Positions 31,299 to 38,351 are shown, counted from the stretch's first letter. The stretch is 38,577 nucleotides of DNA from a virus (IMGVR_UViG_3300017963_000466:1-38577), one strand, 5' to 3'. Translations and numbers: made by a program. The notes: generated by a model from the letters alone, not told the origin.

Positions 31299-32318
31299 TC
31301 ACTCATCCTCTTCGTCGCAATCGAACGGCGGATTGTAATTGTCGTCCGCCTCCTTGAATGCGTCTTCTGCGGTCGCTCGTTGTCCGTCGAGCGTGTTCCA
31401 GACCGCCGCAGCGGTATTGTAGACCGTGATGGCCTGGCCGTAGTTCGGAACGCCGATGGTGCTCGTCGGAGATGTGTACTTGACACAGCTCGCGTGCGTC
31501 CCGTTAGCCCATGAGTCGGCAGTCGTCTGGATCGCGGTCATCTGAGCCAACGCACCGTTGCATTGCGTTACGAATAGCTCAAGTGCCGTCTTGGCGGCTT
31601 CCCACGCGTCTTTAGCGTCGGAGTTACCATCGTCGTCGATGCACTCATCGCTGAGAGCCTCGTCAACTTGCTGGTCCAAACAGTTCTGCGCCTCTTCCAG
31701 CCACTCCTCCATGTCGGCTTTCTTCTCTTCGAACGTGTTGCAGTTGGTGTCCCAATCCTCGAAGCAGGTGTCCCCGATGGCTTTCTTCGCATTGAACTCC
31801 GCAAGCGCGTCGCTCTTGGCATTTAATGCCGCGTTGATGTAGCCCCAGTGCAGCGTATGCTTGCCCTGGATGTAGGTCCACTCCGAGAAGTCGATCTTGT
31901 TAGCCGCCGGCATCTGGCTCGGCAACGACTGGAACATCGGCTTGAAGCCGGACGTGCCAACCATCATGAGCTTTTTATCGCCAACTGCCAAGTTGATCGA
32001 ATTCCAGACAATCGAGTACTTGGAATCGTACGCTGTCTTCTTCGTGGAGAGCACCGTGGCGGTTAAGCCGGTCGTTGTCTCCGTGAAGCACGTGCCTTGC
32101 AGGTCGAAAGTAGTCTTCCACGCCGGAATCTTCGAGATCGCGTCGTTCAAGAACGCGACAAATGACAAATGCCTGAGCATAAAATCATCTTCGGCCATCG
32201 CGTAGATGCCGGTGGTGTGGTTGTGCCAATTGTCGTACAACGCTTTATAGTCAGGCATATCCTCGTGCTGTGACCATCCGATAGCGGTGCCGTCCCAATT
32301 GTAAGGTCCTACTGGCAT
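31299..32318 (-). CDS. Unknown virion-associated protein, helical, cysteine-containing (339 aa)
   Basis: The N-terminus (VGPYNWDGTAIGWSQHEDM) includes a WDGT element, but its surroundings differ from the WDGT module and homology is uncertain. The middle and end are mostly charged helices with several cysteines (DTCFEDWDTNCNTFEEK, DECIDDDGNS). The length and place among fibre-like genes suggest an adsorption-apparatus component. No family is recognised. A 14-base site at 32174-32187 is the exact reverse complement of the one at 38352-38365. Confidence 0.5.
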   Translation of the reverse strand: MPVGPYNWDGTAIGWSQHEDMPDYKALYDNWHNHTTGIYAMAEDDFMLRHLSFVAFLNDAISKIPAWKTTFDLQGTCFTETTTGLTATVLSTKKTAYDSKYSIVWNSINLAVGDKKLMMVGTSGFKPMFQSLPSQMPAANKIDFSEWTYIQGKHTLHWGYINAALNAKSDALAEFNAKKAIGDTCFEDWDTNCNTFEEKKADMEEWLEEAQNCLDQQVDEALSDECIDDDGNSDAKDAWEAAKTALELFVTQCNGALAQMTAIQTTADSWANGTHASCVKYTSPTSTIGVPNYGQAITVYNTAAAVWNTLDGQRATAEDAFKEADDNYNPPFDCDEEDE

Positions 32319-32336
32319 GCGTTCTCCCTCGTGTTG

Positions 32337-32552
32337 TTATTCGTCCCACTCTTTCTTCCAATCTGGCCCTTTCTTCGGATTGCTTTTCTTCCTACCACTC
32401 ATCAAGTCCTCGAAAGTCGCGGCTTGACGCACGTAATACTTCGAATTGTCGTATTCGACTTCCGCTTCACCATCCATCGGCAAAAGATGGAACAACTCGT
32501 CGGTTGCTTTGTGGAAAACACCGGCGTATGATTTGTTTTTCTTCGTTTTCAT
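32337..32552 (-). CDS. Small charged protein of unknown function (71 aa)
   Basis: The ATG at 32552 overlaps the stop of the LRR gene (ATGA). The product has a basic N-terminus (KTKKNKSYAGVFHK), an acidic centre and a basic C-terminus (GRKKSNPKKGPDWKKEW), with no membrane segment. It might be a chaperone for the preceding fibre-like proteins, judged only by coupling and size. Confidence 0.45.
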   Translation of the reverse strand: MKTKKNKSYAGVFHKATDELFHLLPMDGEAEVEYDNSKYYVRQAATFEDLMSGRKKSNPKKGPDWKKEWDE

Positions 32553-33598
32553 GCCGTTACCGTCCATCCTTTCCCTACCAGGTTGGCTTTCGCCGTTGTT
32601 GCGGCCCCGCTCCGGAGCCCGTCAGCCGATCCTGGGTTACTGGAATACACCAGAAGGCCGTTTGAGGCCCCTGCGGTGTCCAAATTGACCAAAATATCGT
32701 CGATTTCCGCCGCTTCGAGGTCGTTACCGTTCGCGTACAGCGTGGTGAGGGCGACCAAGGTGCTCGGAACCGTTAACGTCGTCAAACTGCACTGATTGAC
32801 GAATGCCGTGTCCATTTTCGTCCAAGTTGACGGGAAAACGACGCTTGTGATGCCTGAATTCAGGTTACAAGCGAAGTCCGTAATCTCCGTCCACTCGCTG
32901 TGGAGCGTCAAACTGCTCAAATCATTCGAATTCGCGAACAATCTATACAGTTCGGTCCACTCAGCGTGCGTTTCGAGGCTCGTCAGGTCATTGTTGTTGA
33001 CGTCGAGGCGTTCGAGCAGCGTCCACTCGGCATGAGTGTCCAGTGACGTCAGGTCGTTACCATTGATTCTAAAATCACGCAGCTTGGTCCATTGCTTGTG
33101 CGTGTCAAACGACGTCAAATTGTTGCTGTACGGCCAAAGTTCGTCGATTTCCGTCCAAGTCGGGTAAGTTTTGAGTTCCGTGAGGCCACAAGCCTGGCAC
33201 CGGAGCGTTGCGAGGTCCGTCCACGTCGCAAAAGTGGTGACCGTCGCGAGCAGCGGGTTGCCGTCGATGACCAAACCCACTAGGTTTGACCATTTTCCGT
33301 CCATGACGAGGCCAGTGATGTTCTGATTACGGCACGTTAACGCGGTTAGCGTGTCTTCGAGCACGGCTGTCGCGATGTTGGGCGGCGAATCCGGGCTGAA
33401 AGTGTGGTTGAAGCTGAATCCGGTGGACGACTGACCATCACTGAAGGTCCAGGTAGTCTGGCCGCCTCCAGCGAGCGTCGTCGCTGCGGAGTAGCTCGTC
33501 TCGTTTGCCGTTATGACAATCGAACCGAACGGGTTTCGGCCGTTAATAAACGGCTTTTTCCGCTTCAACTTGTGTTTTGGTGTGCCGTTGCTGAACAT
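32549..33598 (-). CDS. Leucine-rich-repeat adsorption protein, copy 2
   Basis: The 349-residue protein has a basic N-terminus (KHKLKRKKPF), a short PKD-like domain (TTWTFSDGQSS), then about eight repeats of roughly 23 residues of the form LTSLETHAEWTELxxLxxxxN. The cap EAAEIDDILVNLDTAG and the C-terminus NPGSADGLRSGAATTAK are shared with copy 1. Such LRR proteins are often receptor-binding or fibre tips. The ATG at 33598 overlaps the paralogue's stop (TAATG). A perfect palindrome lies at 33064-33077. Confidence 0.7.
   Translation of the reverse strand: MFSNGTPKHKLKRKKPFINGRNPFGSIVITANETSYSAATTLAGGGQTTWTFSDGQSSTGFSFNHTFSPDSPPNIATAVLEDTLTALTCRNQNITGLVMDGKWSNLVGLVIDGNPLLATVTTFATWTDLATLRCQACGLTELKTYPTWTEIDELWPYSNNLTSFDTHKQWTKLRDFRINGNDLTSLDTHAEWTLLERLDVNNNDLTSLETHAEWTELYRLFANSNDLSSLTLHSEWTEITDFACNLNSGITSVVFPSTWTKMDTAFVNQCSLTTLTVPSTLVALTTLYANGNDLEAAEIDDILVNLDTAGASNGLLVYSSNPGSADGLRSGAATTAKANLVGKGWTVTA
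33064..33077. repeat. 14-bp palindrome, perfect match (TGATTCTAAAATCA)
   Basis: In LRR copy 2; identical copies at 35470 and 38297. Confidence 0.65.
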
Positions 33599-34662
33599 TA
33601 TGCTGTCACAGTCCAACCCTTAGTGATCAGATTAGCCTTCGCTGTGGCGGCAGCACCGCTCCGGAGGCCGTCGGCCGATCCTGGGTTCCCATTGTAGATT
33701 AACGAACCGTTGGTATTGCCTGCCGTGTCCAGATTGATAAGCAGGTTATCAATCTCCGTGGCGTCCAAGTTGTTGATGTGGACCCAAACAACATCTACGT
33801 TTGTCAACGCAGAAGGAACCGTGAGCGTATGCAACGCTGTCGTCTTCATCGTCTGGGCATAAAGCTCGCGGAGTGCCGTCCATTGAGACGGAATGTTCAA
33901 GGTGCCGTCGCCCCAACGCGTGCTGGCCACTACGAACTCTTCAATGGACGTCCACGTGGTCGGCAGGTCCGTTTCGAGAAGGCCGGTGTTACTGTTGACC
34001 CAGAACTCTCGAAGCTTGGTCCACTCACTGTGAACCTCAAGGGACGTGAGCGAGTTGTTATTCGCCCGAATCACTTCGATCTCGGTCCACTCAGGGTGCG
34101 TCTCGACGGTCGTGAGGGCGTTGTAATCGACCCACAACTGTTCGAGCTGAGTCCATTGCGGCCACGTCTCAAGAGCCGTCAGATTGACGTTCGAGGATGC
34201 CACGAACTCCCGAACCTTAGTCCATGTCGGGTACGTTTTGTATGTTCCGGTGTGTCGGCAGTTGTGGAACTTGATGATCTCTAGCGACGTCCAGGTTGAA
34301 AAGGACGGCACATTCGTGATCAACGGATTCACGTCCATGATCAACGTTTCGAGGTTGCTCCACTTGCCGTCCAGAATGATCGCGTCGAGGTTATTGACAC
34401 GACAATTCAGGCTGGTCATGATTGATTTTAACACCACTGATGCGGTGTTCGGCGGGTTGCTCGGCGTGAACGTGTGGATCAGCTGCTGGGCCGTTACCGT
34501 GTTCCCGTCGCTCAAGATCCATTCAGACGGCTCGCCACTCGCCAGACCTACGGTGGCGTTAATGTCGCCGTCTTGGGTCGATAGCACGAAGCTACCGAAT
34601 TTGGACTTGCCGTTCTGGAACGGCTTTTTCTTCTTCAATTTGTGGTCTGGATGTGTTTTCAT
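33598..34662 (-). CDS. Leucine-rich-repeat adsorption protein, copy 1
   Basis: This 354-residue tandem paralogue of the next gene has the same basic start (DHKLKKKKPF), the PKD-like domain (EWILSDGNTV), Trp-containing 23-residue LRRs (LTSLEVHSEWTKLREF) and C-terminus (NPGSADGLRSGAAATAK). The ends are nearly identical, while the repeat faces differ, as expected if the two recognise different ligands. A weaker palindrome (TGATTTTAACACCA) lies at 34433-34446. Confidence 0.7.
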   Translation of the reverse strand: MKTHPDHKLKKKKPFQNGKSKFGSFVLSTQDGDINATVGLASGEPSEWILSDGNTVTAQQLIHTFTPSNPPNTASVVLKSIMTSLNCRVNNLDAIILDGKWSNLETLIMDVNPLITNVPSFSTWTSLEIIKFHNCRHTGTYKTYPTWTKVREFVASSNVNLTALETWPQWTQLEQLWVDYNALTTVETHPEWTEIEVIRANNNSLTSLEVHSEWTKLREFWVNSNTGLLETDLPTTWTSIEEFVVASTRWGDGTLNIPSQWTALRELYAQTMKTTALHTLTVPSALTNVDVVWVHINNLDATEIDNLLINLDTAGNTNGSLIYNGNPGSADGLRSGAAATAKANLITKGWTVTA

Positions 34663-34666
34663 GGTG

Positions 34667-34975
34667 CTACTTCGGCCTGTAGTAGGACACGTTCACCGTG
34701 GTTGTTCCGGAGGAGCCGGAGTCACGGATGAACTGAATCTTTTGGATGTCCCCGTTGTACCAGAAAGTTTCGTCTTCGAGAAGTTTGTGGCCGACCGTGG
34801 AGGTCGGAGCCGTGCCGTCGTCACGCCAGCGTACATCACCGCCGTTCGCCTGTACGAAGGCGTAGTCGGCGTTCTTAGGCTTCGAAGGCAGACCGCTAAC
34901 CGTGGAATCCACGGCTGCGGTCTGCTGGAAGCCTAGAGGCACTAGCTGGCGATCAGCAGTGATCGCGCCGTGCAT
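34667..34975 (-). CDS. Conserved phage virion protein (102 aa)
   Basis: The pattern of an N-terminal beta domain, then ADYAFVQANGGDVRWRDDG + APTSTVGHKLLEDETFWYNG and a final TTVNVSYYRPK is one I recognise from many small phage structural proteins near head-tail genes, of unknown exact role. It is two bases downstream of a membrane-protein gene and directly precedes the LRR pair. Confidence 0.6.
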   Translation of the reverse strand: MHGAITADRQLVPLGFQQTAAVDSTVSGLPSKPKNADYAFVQANGGDVRWRDDGTAPTSTVGHKLLEDETFWYNGDIQKIQFIRDSGSSGTTTVNVSYYRPK

Positions 34976-34976
34976 G

Positions 34977-35189
34977 TTATCGTTCCTCTAAGGGTTTCTT
35001 CGTCTTCATTCGGAGCACCATGTTAACGATGGCCATGACGCCCGCCGCGATGGCTGTGTACTCGGGGTTCGAGGACACGAAGTCGGATTCCATGAGCACA
35101 GTCAGGAACCAGACGACTGCCGCAGCCGTGTTGAACTGCATGGTGTTGGACCGGAGCATTCCGCCCAACAGGTCGGTGAGTCTACTCAT
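34977..35189 (-). CDS. Holin-like small membrane protein (70 aa)
   Basis: Two hydrophobic segments (AAAVVWFLTVLM and AAGVMAIVNMVL) and a basic tail (RMKTKKPLEER) give the size and layout of phage holins or related inner-membrane proteins. It overlaps the upstream gene by eight bases. No lytic enzyme is adjacent, so it might instead be a general membrane factor; the exported cassette lies about 5 kb downstream in the same transcript direction. Confidence 0.5.
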   Translation of the reverse strand: MSRLTDLLGGMLRSNTMQFNTAAAVVWFLTVLMESDFVSSNPEYTAIAAGVMAIVNMVLRMKTKKPLEER

Positions 35190-35742
35190 TCTTTAATACC
35201 TCCAGGAAGGAATCGGCAATTGCGTTCAGAAGACCAGTGACTTCTTCAGGGGCCACATCATTGGCCTCTGCATACTCGTTGATTTTGGAAGCAACGACGT
35301 TCATGAGCCCCGATGCCAAGTTCTGGACCTTCTGACGGTCGAGCAGCGATCCGCTCTTCGTTTCGAGCTTGTCGCAGGACTCGACGAGCTTCTGCACCTT
35401 CATCACCATCTCGGTGACAGGGCCGCTCATGATCAATAGATCCGTCGTGTCGGTGGCGGCGTTGACCTTTGATTCTAAAATCATCCGGAGCAACGCGACC
35501 TCCTCACGGAGAGTCTTGATCTTATCGTGGTCAGCGAATTCGTTGATTCTACTTTGCCACTTGGCAAGCCGGTACATGCGCATGGATTTTTGCTCCTGGG
35601 CTGCCAGTTGCCTGTTAGCGCCGTGGAGCGGACAGCGGGTTACGCCGGGTTCGGCTTTATTCGAGCACTGAGTACCGTCGGACTTAAGGGCGTCACAACG
35701 GCAAGCAGGGTCGTCATTTCGGGTCCACTTGATTACTTCCAT
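35182..35742 (-). CDS. Zinc-motif coiled-coil protein, possible small terminase
   Basis: The 186-residue product begins with a Cys/His cluster (CRCDALKSDGTQC, then CPLHG) of the type found at the start of phage proteins near terminases. A helical body follows (KTLREEVALLRMILESK) with heptad-like spacing. As the first gene of the late block it might be the small terminase subunit that recognises the packaging site, but TerL is 9 kb away and no helix-turn-helix is obvious. The ATG at 35742 is preferred to a TTG six codons earlier. A near-perfect palindrome lies 18 bases upstream and two lie within the gene. Confidence 0.45.
   Translation of the reverse strand: MEVIKWTRNDDPACRCDALKSDGTQCSNKAEPGVTRCPLHGANRQLAAQEQKSMRMYRLAKWQSRINEFADHDKIKTLREEVALLRMILESKVNAATDTTDLLIMSGPVTEMVMKVQKLVESCDKLETKSGSLLDRQKVQNLASGLMNVVASKINEYAEANDVAPEEVTGLLNAIADSFLEVLKNE
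35280..35293. repeat. 14-bp palindrome, one mismatch (TGATTTTGGAAGCA)
   Basis: In the Zn-motif gene; position 12 is G. Confidence 0.45.
35470..35483. repeat. 14-bp palindrome, perfect match (TGATTCTAAAATCA)
   Basis: In the Zn-motif gene, read in a different codon phase from the identical copy at 33064. Confidence 0.65.
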
Positions 35743-35773
35743 GATACCACTTCTTGTCAAGATTCTAGAATCA
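35741..35773 (-). promoter_or_regulatory. Palindrome plus TTGACA/TGGTATCAT element at start of the late block
   Basis: On the minus strand the order is palindrome TGATTCTAGAATCT (35773-35760, one mismatch), then TTGACAA, then TGGTATCAT overlapping the ATG at 35742. TGGTATCAT resembles an extended -10, but the spacing to TTGACA (8 bases) is wrong for a standard promoter. A close copy of the whole arrangement lies at 38535-38567. Likely a control site; its mode is unknown. Confidence 0.45.
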
Positions 35774-35933
35774 ATGAAGACACGTCTTACACCCTATACT
35801 AGCCGTATTCTAGCCGATTGTTGCGCGAGAAAATAAAAAAGTGATATGCACTCTTGCGACATTTTGGAATCACGTGGGATCGTGCATCCCGAGAATCAGG
35901 CTCCGCCAATAGGAATCGTGCATCCTCGGAAAT

Positions 35934-35947
35934 TGAGTCTAAAATCA
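35934..35947. repeat. 14-bp palindrome, perfect match, intergenic (TGAGTCTAAAATCA)
   Basis: In the control region, about 190 bases upstream of the late block. Confidence 0.65.
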
Positions 35948-36238
35948 GTAAACATGGGATCGGGAATCTGGAACCTTGAGGCTATGCTCCAAATAACCCC
36001 TCGCCCAAATTTTCGAAAATTTTGTTTCTACGATTCCTGACTCCCGGTTCCCGGTTCCCGAGTCCCCGGAAACGGCTCACGAATAACCCTCCCACCCTAT
36101 AGAAAATTGCGGCGTACGTCACAGTCGATAGAGAAACCGAATAATCGGAAATACGGGTATACTTGGTCGATCCGGAAAAACCCCTCCCTCGTTGTCTCAT
36201 TATGAGAAACTCGTTTGATAGCCTAGACTTAGGACGAG

Positions 36239-36251
36239 GGATCGTGAGTCT
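36239..36251 (-). repeat. AGACTCACGATCC repeat, copy 1 (inverted)
   Basis: First of six exact 13-bp copies; the others are at 36291-36303, 36406-36418, 36766-36778 (inverted), 36816-36828 and 38279-38291. All lie in non-coding sequence around the ParB-like gene. Confidence 0.7.
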
Positions 36252-36290
36252 AGAGTCTAGACAACGAGGGACGAGGGAAACGACGCGGCA

Positions 36291-36303
36291 AGACTCACGA
36301 TCC
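36291..36303 (+). repeat. AGACTCACGATCC repeat, copy 2
   Basis: Right arm of the first 20-bp inverted repeat. Confidence 0.7.
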
Positions 36304-36366
36304 CTCGTCCAACGCTACGCGTCCCTCGTCCCTCGTCCCTCGTCCCTCGTTGTCTGCGCATAAAGA

Positions 36367-36394
36367 AAGGGCAGACGAATATTCGTCTGCCCTT
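36367..36394 (-). terminator. Perfect 28-bp palindromic terminator
   Basis: AAGGGCAGACGAAT is followed by its exact reverse complement. In the minus direction it is followed by TCTTTATGCGC, a short U-rich tail, and lies 32 bases after the stop of the 61-residue gene. It has a sister copy after the ParB-like gene. Confidence 0.75.
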
Positions 36395-36405
36395 ATCTTG
36401 CGGCA

Positions 36406-36418
36406 AGACTCACGATCC
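36406..36418 (+). repeat. AGACTCACGATCC repeat, copy 3
   Basis: Just after the terminator and before the stop of the 61-residue gene; continues CTCGTTG like the inverted-repeat arms. Confidence 0.65.
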
Positions 36419-36425
36419 CTCGTTG

Positions 36426-36611
36426 CTAGACTTTGTTCCATCCATTCGGGCAGGGATAGACTAAGGCGCGGATGCGGATGATACGCCATCCCAACGCGGA
36501 AACGCGATTGAGAAACTCAGCAAGCGCGTCGTGAGTCTCGGCAAGAGGGACGGACTTGATATAGGATCGTTTGCCAGAATCACGATCTTGCACTATTAGT
36601 TCGTAACGCAT
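36426..36611 (-). CDS. Small conserved-looking protein (61 aa)
   Basis: The 61-residue product (MRYELIVQDRDSGKRSYIKS ... LGWRIIRIRALVYPC) has an alternating beta-alpha pattern. It starts after AGAAAGGTTTTCCC, giving an AAAGG ribosome-binding site. It follows the 26-residue membrane peptide gene by 12 bases and is followed by a perfect palindromic terminator, so the two form a small operon inside the repeat region. Function unknown. Confidence 0.6.
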   Translation of the reverse strand: MRYELIVQDRDSGKRSYIKSVPLAETHDALAEFLNRVSALGWRIIRIRALVYPCPNGWNKV

Positions 36612-36623
36612 GGGAAAACCTTT

Positions 36624-36704
36624 CTACATTCGCGGGCAAAGGAACCAAGTATTTGCGGCACACAAGACGATAACGCCGATGGCGAAAGCAAGCAAAACGT
36701 CCAT
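36624..36704 (-). CDS. 26-residue membrane peptide
   Basis: The frame reads MDVLLAFAIGVIVLCAANTW... and ends CPRM before TAG. It is a single hydrophobic helix with an acidic start and a basic end. AAAGG lies eight bases before the ATG, like its downstream neighbour, and a candidate promoter (TTGAAT, 16 bases, GATAGT) lies just upstream. Such peptides can be toxins, holin inhibitors or membrane regulators; no specific assignment is possible. Confidence 0.45.
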   Translation of the reverse strand: MDVLLAFAIGVIVLCAANTWFLCPRM

Positions 36705-36729
36705 TTGTTAACCTTTCATGTTAAGCGGA

Positions 36730-36757
36730 ACTATCTGAATCCTAGCTTACGATTCAA
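36730..36757 (-). promoter_or_regulatory. Candidate promoter of the small two-gene operon
   Basis: On the minus strand TTGAAT (36757-36752), a 16-base spacer and GATAGT (36735-36730) lie 26 bases before the ATG of the 26-residue peptide. The -10 is part of TTCAGATAGT, a word also found at 38141-38150 and 38233-38242. Confidence 0.45.
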
Positions 36758-36765
36758 CGGACGAG

Positions 36766-36828
36766 GGATCGTGAGTCTTGAATCTTGAGAAAATATTCTC
36801 TAGAGTATAAACTCAAGACTCACGATCC
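36766..36828. repeat. 16-bp inverted repeat with AT-rich loop
   Basis: GGATCGTGAGTCTTGA (36766-36781) and TCAAGACTCACGATCC (36813-36828) are perfect arms. Each holds one 13-bp repeat copy. The loop contains GAGAA/TTCTC, able to form a small inner hairpin. Confidence 0.7.
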
Positions 36829-36942
36829 GGTAAACCTGTAAAATCGGTATTTTGCCCTACCTTGGGCAGACGCGGCGCAGACGCGTAGGGACGAGAGACG
36901 GACGAGGGACGGACGAGGGACGCGTAGGGACGCGCATAAAGA

Positions 36943-36977
36943 AAGGGCAGACGATCAACAGTAAATCGTCTGCCCTT
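36943..36977 (-). terminator. Terminator after the ParB-like gene
   Basis: AAGGGCAGACGAT and ATCGTCTGCCCTT form a 13-bp stem with a 9-base loop, followed in the minus direction by TCTTTATGCGC. Stem base and tail match the 36367-36394 terminator, so one is a copy of the other. Confidence 0.75.
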
Positions 36978-37002
36978 GGCGTAGGGACGCGTAGGGACGC
37001 GT

Positions 37003-38034
37003 TTAGGACGCGTTAACAGTTTCCGCGTCCGCCTCTTGCGTTTCCGCCTCTTGCGCTTCGCGGGCAAGACGGGCGTTTCTCGCGTTGGCGACTAGTTCGC
37101 CATATTCGCCATCGGGCAGAAAGGCGCGGATGTCTGCCAAGATTTCCGCGTCAATCTCGAATTGTGACGCCTGCGCGTCCAACTCCCCCAACGATCCGCC
37201 TTGCCGAGTTGCGGCAAGCAAAACGCGTTTCAGAAACGCGCTGGACGCGTTTTGTGCCGCGTTTTTGGCGTCTTGCGGTTTCAAGGACTTTGGATCGTCC
37301 TTGGCGGTTTCCTCGTCCGCGTCTTGCGGTTCCGGATTGACGATAGCATCCCATGCAGCAGTGAACTTAGGACCGTCCGCGTTGGGAAACGCAACGAATT
37401 CCTCGTTGTAGATCGTCTTAAGCGTTTTGATGTCCGCGATTCGGACGGGCGTTTCGTCCTTGCCAGAAACCATAAGTTTCTGGAATTCGTCTTGCACGTA
37501 TTCGGGCAGACGGGCAAGATCAACGCGAGTCTGCACGTAGCTACGATTCGGCTTGCCCGCGTTTTTGCCCTTAGTGTAGAAAATGCCGAGTTTCTCGGCA
37601 ATTTTCTCTTGTGATTCGGACGTAAAGGCGCGGACGAGTTGCTTGATAGCAAGGAAAATCGACCACTCGTCCAACGCTACGCGATCCTCGTCCTTGCTAT
37701 GGTCAATCCGCAAGAGAATTTCTTCCTCTTCCGTCAATCCTTTGTGGATGATTGCGGGAATCTTGCCCGTAGGAACGATCCGGTTGTACTCGTCCGCGTC
37801 GTTTTCCTGCAACCAAAGCAAAGCCTTGGTGCGCCGGTTTCCGCAAAGGACGAGGAAACGCGGTTTCCCGTCCGCGTCATTGTCGCGTTGGGACAAGACA
37901 ACGGGATGATTCGGCTTGAAACCGTTGCGGCGCAGGGATGCTACCATTTCCGGAATCTTCTCACAAGCCGTTGTCCGGACGTTATCGGCCAGAAACAAGT
38001 AGGAAACCGCAATCATCTTAGTGACGTTAGCCAT
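37003..38034 (-). CDS. ParB-like DNA-binding/nuclease-fold protein
   Basis: Of 343 residues. The N-terminal domain holds HPVVLSQRDNDADGKPRFLV followed by CGNRRTKALLWL, the GxRR box of ParB/Sulfiredoxin-fold proteins (here GNRR instead of GERR). A helix-turn-helix-like segment follows (SQEKIAEKLGIF ... SYVQTRVDLARLP), then an acidic, Gln/Glu/Ala-rich C-terminus. The ATG at 38034 with GGAG upstream is preferred; the longer frame begins in promoter-like sequence. Codon choice differs from the late genes (Ala mostly GCG near the 3' end), hinting at a separate origin. Flanking repeats and dispersed palindromes make a centromere-binding or global regulator role plausible, but unproven. Confidence 0.7.
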   Translation of the reverse strand: MANVTKMIAVSYLFLADNVRTTACEKIPEMVASLRRNGFKPNHPVVLSQRDNDADGKPRFLVLCGNRRTKALLWLQENDADEYNRIVPTGKIPAIIHKGLTEEEEILLRIDHSKDEDRVALDEWSIFLAIKQLVRAFTSESQEKIAEKLGIFYTKGKNAGKPNRSYVQTRVDLARLPEYVQDEFQKLMVSGKDETPVRIADIKTLKTIYNEEFVAFPNADGPKFTAAWDAIVNPEPQDADEETAKDDPKSLKPQDAKNAAQNASSAFLKRVLLAATRQGGSLGELDAQASQFEIDAEILADIRAFLPDGEYGELVANARNARLAREAQEAETQEADAETVNAS

Positions 38035-38278
38035 AATCTCGAAACTCCAAAACAAAGGAAAACAGGGTAAAGAAACGTGATTCGGTCTAGTTGCCCGTCC
38101 TTTCATCGGGCAGGGATCGTTTGCCCGTCCGCGTCCTTGGACTATCTGAAACTTAATCCAAGATTCGGGAAAGTCTAGAAAGTATTTTGCGGATTGAGTT
38201 GTAACTCGCTGCCAGATAAGGACTTAATTATTTTCAGATAGTTTCAGACGGGATAGCATACTATATATCCCTCTTGCA

Positions 38279-38291
38279 AGACTCACGATCC
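38279..38291 (+). repeat. AGACTCACGATCC repeat, copy 6
   Basis: Lies five bases before the palindrome at 38297-38310, linking the two repeat families. Confidence 0.65.
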
Positions 38292-38296
38292 CAAGA

Positions 38297-38310
38297 TGAT
38301 TCTAAAATCA
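38297..38310. repeat. 14-bp palindrome, perfect match, intergenic (TGATTCTAAAATCA)
   Basis: About 260 bases upstream of the ParB-like start; same sequence as at 33064 and 35470. Confidence 0.7.
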
Positions 38311-38351
38311 GACATAAAATCCTCACAATCGGTTGTAGGGATTGTAGGGGT

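Larger units (their letters stand above)
36232..36355. repeat. Nested 20-bp inverted repeats and 7-bp tandem repeat
   Basis: GGACGAGGGATCGTGAGTCT (36232-36251) pairs perfectly with 36291-36310. AGACAACGAGGGACGAGGGA (36259-36278) pairs perfectly with 36336-36355. The two pairs interlock (left, left, right, right), so they cannot both form at once without a pseudoknot. Four tandem GTCCCTC units lie at 36321-36348. Confidence 0.75.
35743..36425. other. Non-coding repeat-rich control region, left part
   Basis: No convincing gene in 683 bases. It holds two palindromes (35760-35773, 35934-35947) and a partial direct repeat of GGGATCGTGCATCC (35877-35890) as GGAATCGTGCATCC (35912-35925). Further on are an AT palindrome AAATTTTCGAAAATTT (36007-36022), CCGGTTCC/CCGGTTCC repeats near 36045-36060, and the dense inverted repeats from 36232 onward. 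A frame over 35982-36200 lies across repeats and is not believed to be coding. Confidence 0.6.
36705..37002. other. Non-coding stretch between small operon and ParB-like gene
   Basis: About 300 bases without a credible gene. It holds the promoter above, a 16-bp inverted repeat pair (36766-36828), runs of GGGACGCGTAGGGACGCG-like words (36890-37010) and the ParB terminator. A frame over 36813-37067 is an arginine-rich repeat artefact. Confidence 0.6.

Noticed and set aside
36321-36348. CRISPR-like array from the GTCCCTC repeats
   Set aside because: Units are 7 bases and contiguous, with no spacers; they are a simple tandem repeat within inverted repeats.
36295-37067. Frames over 36295-36489, 36163-36363 and 36813-37067
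   Set aside because: They are read through the repeat and terminator sequences, giving Arg/Ser/Leu repeats without a start site, and they overlap better-supported small genes.
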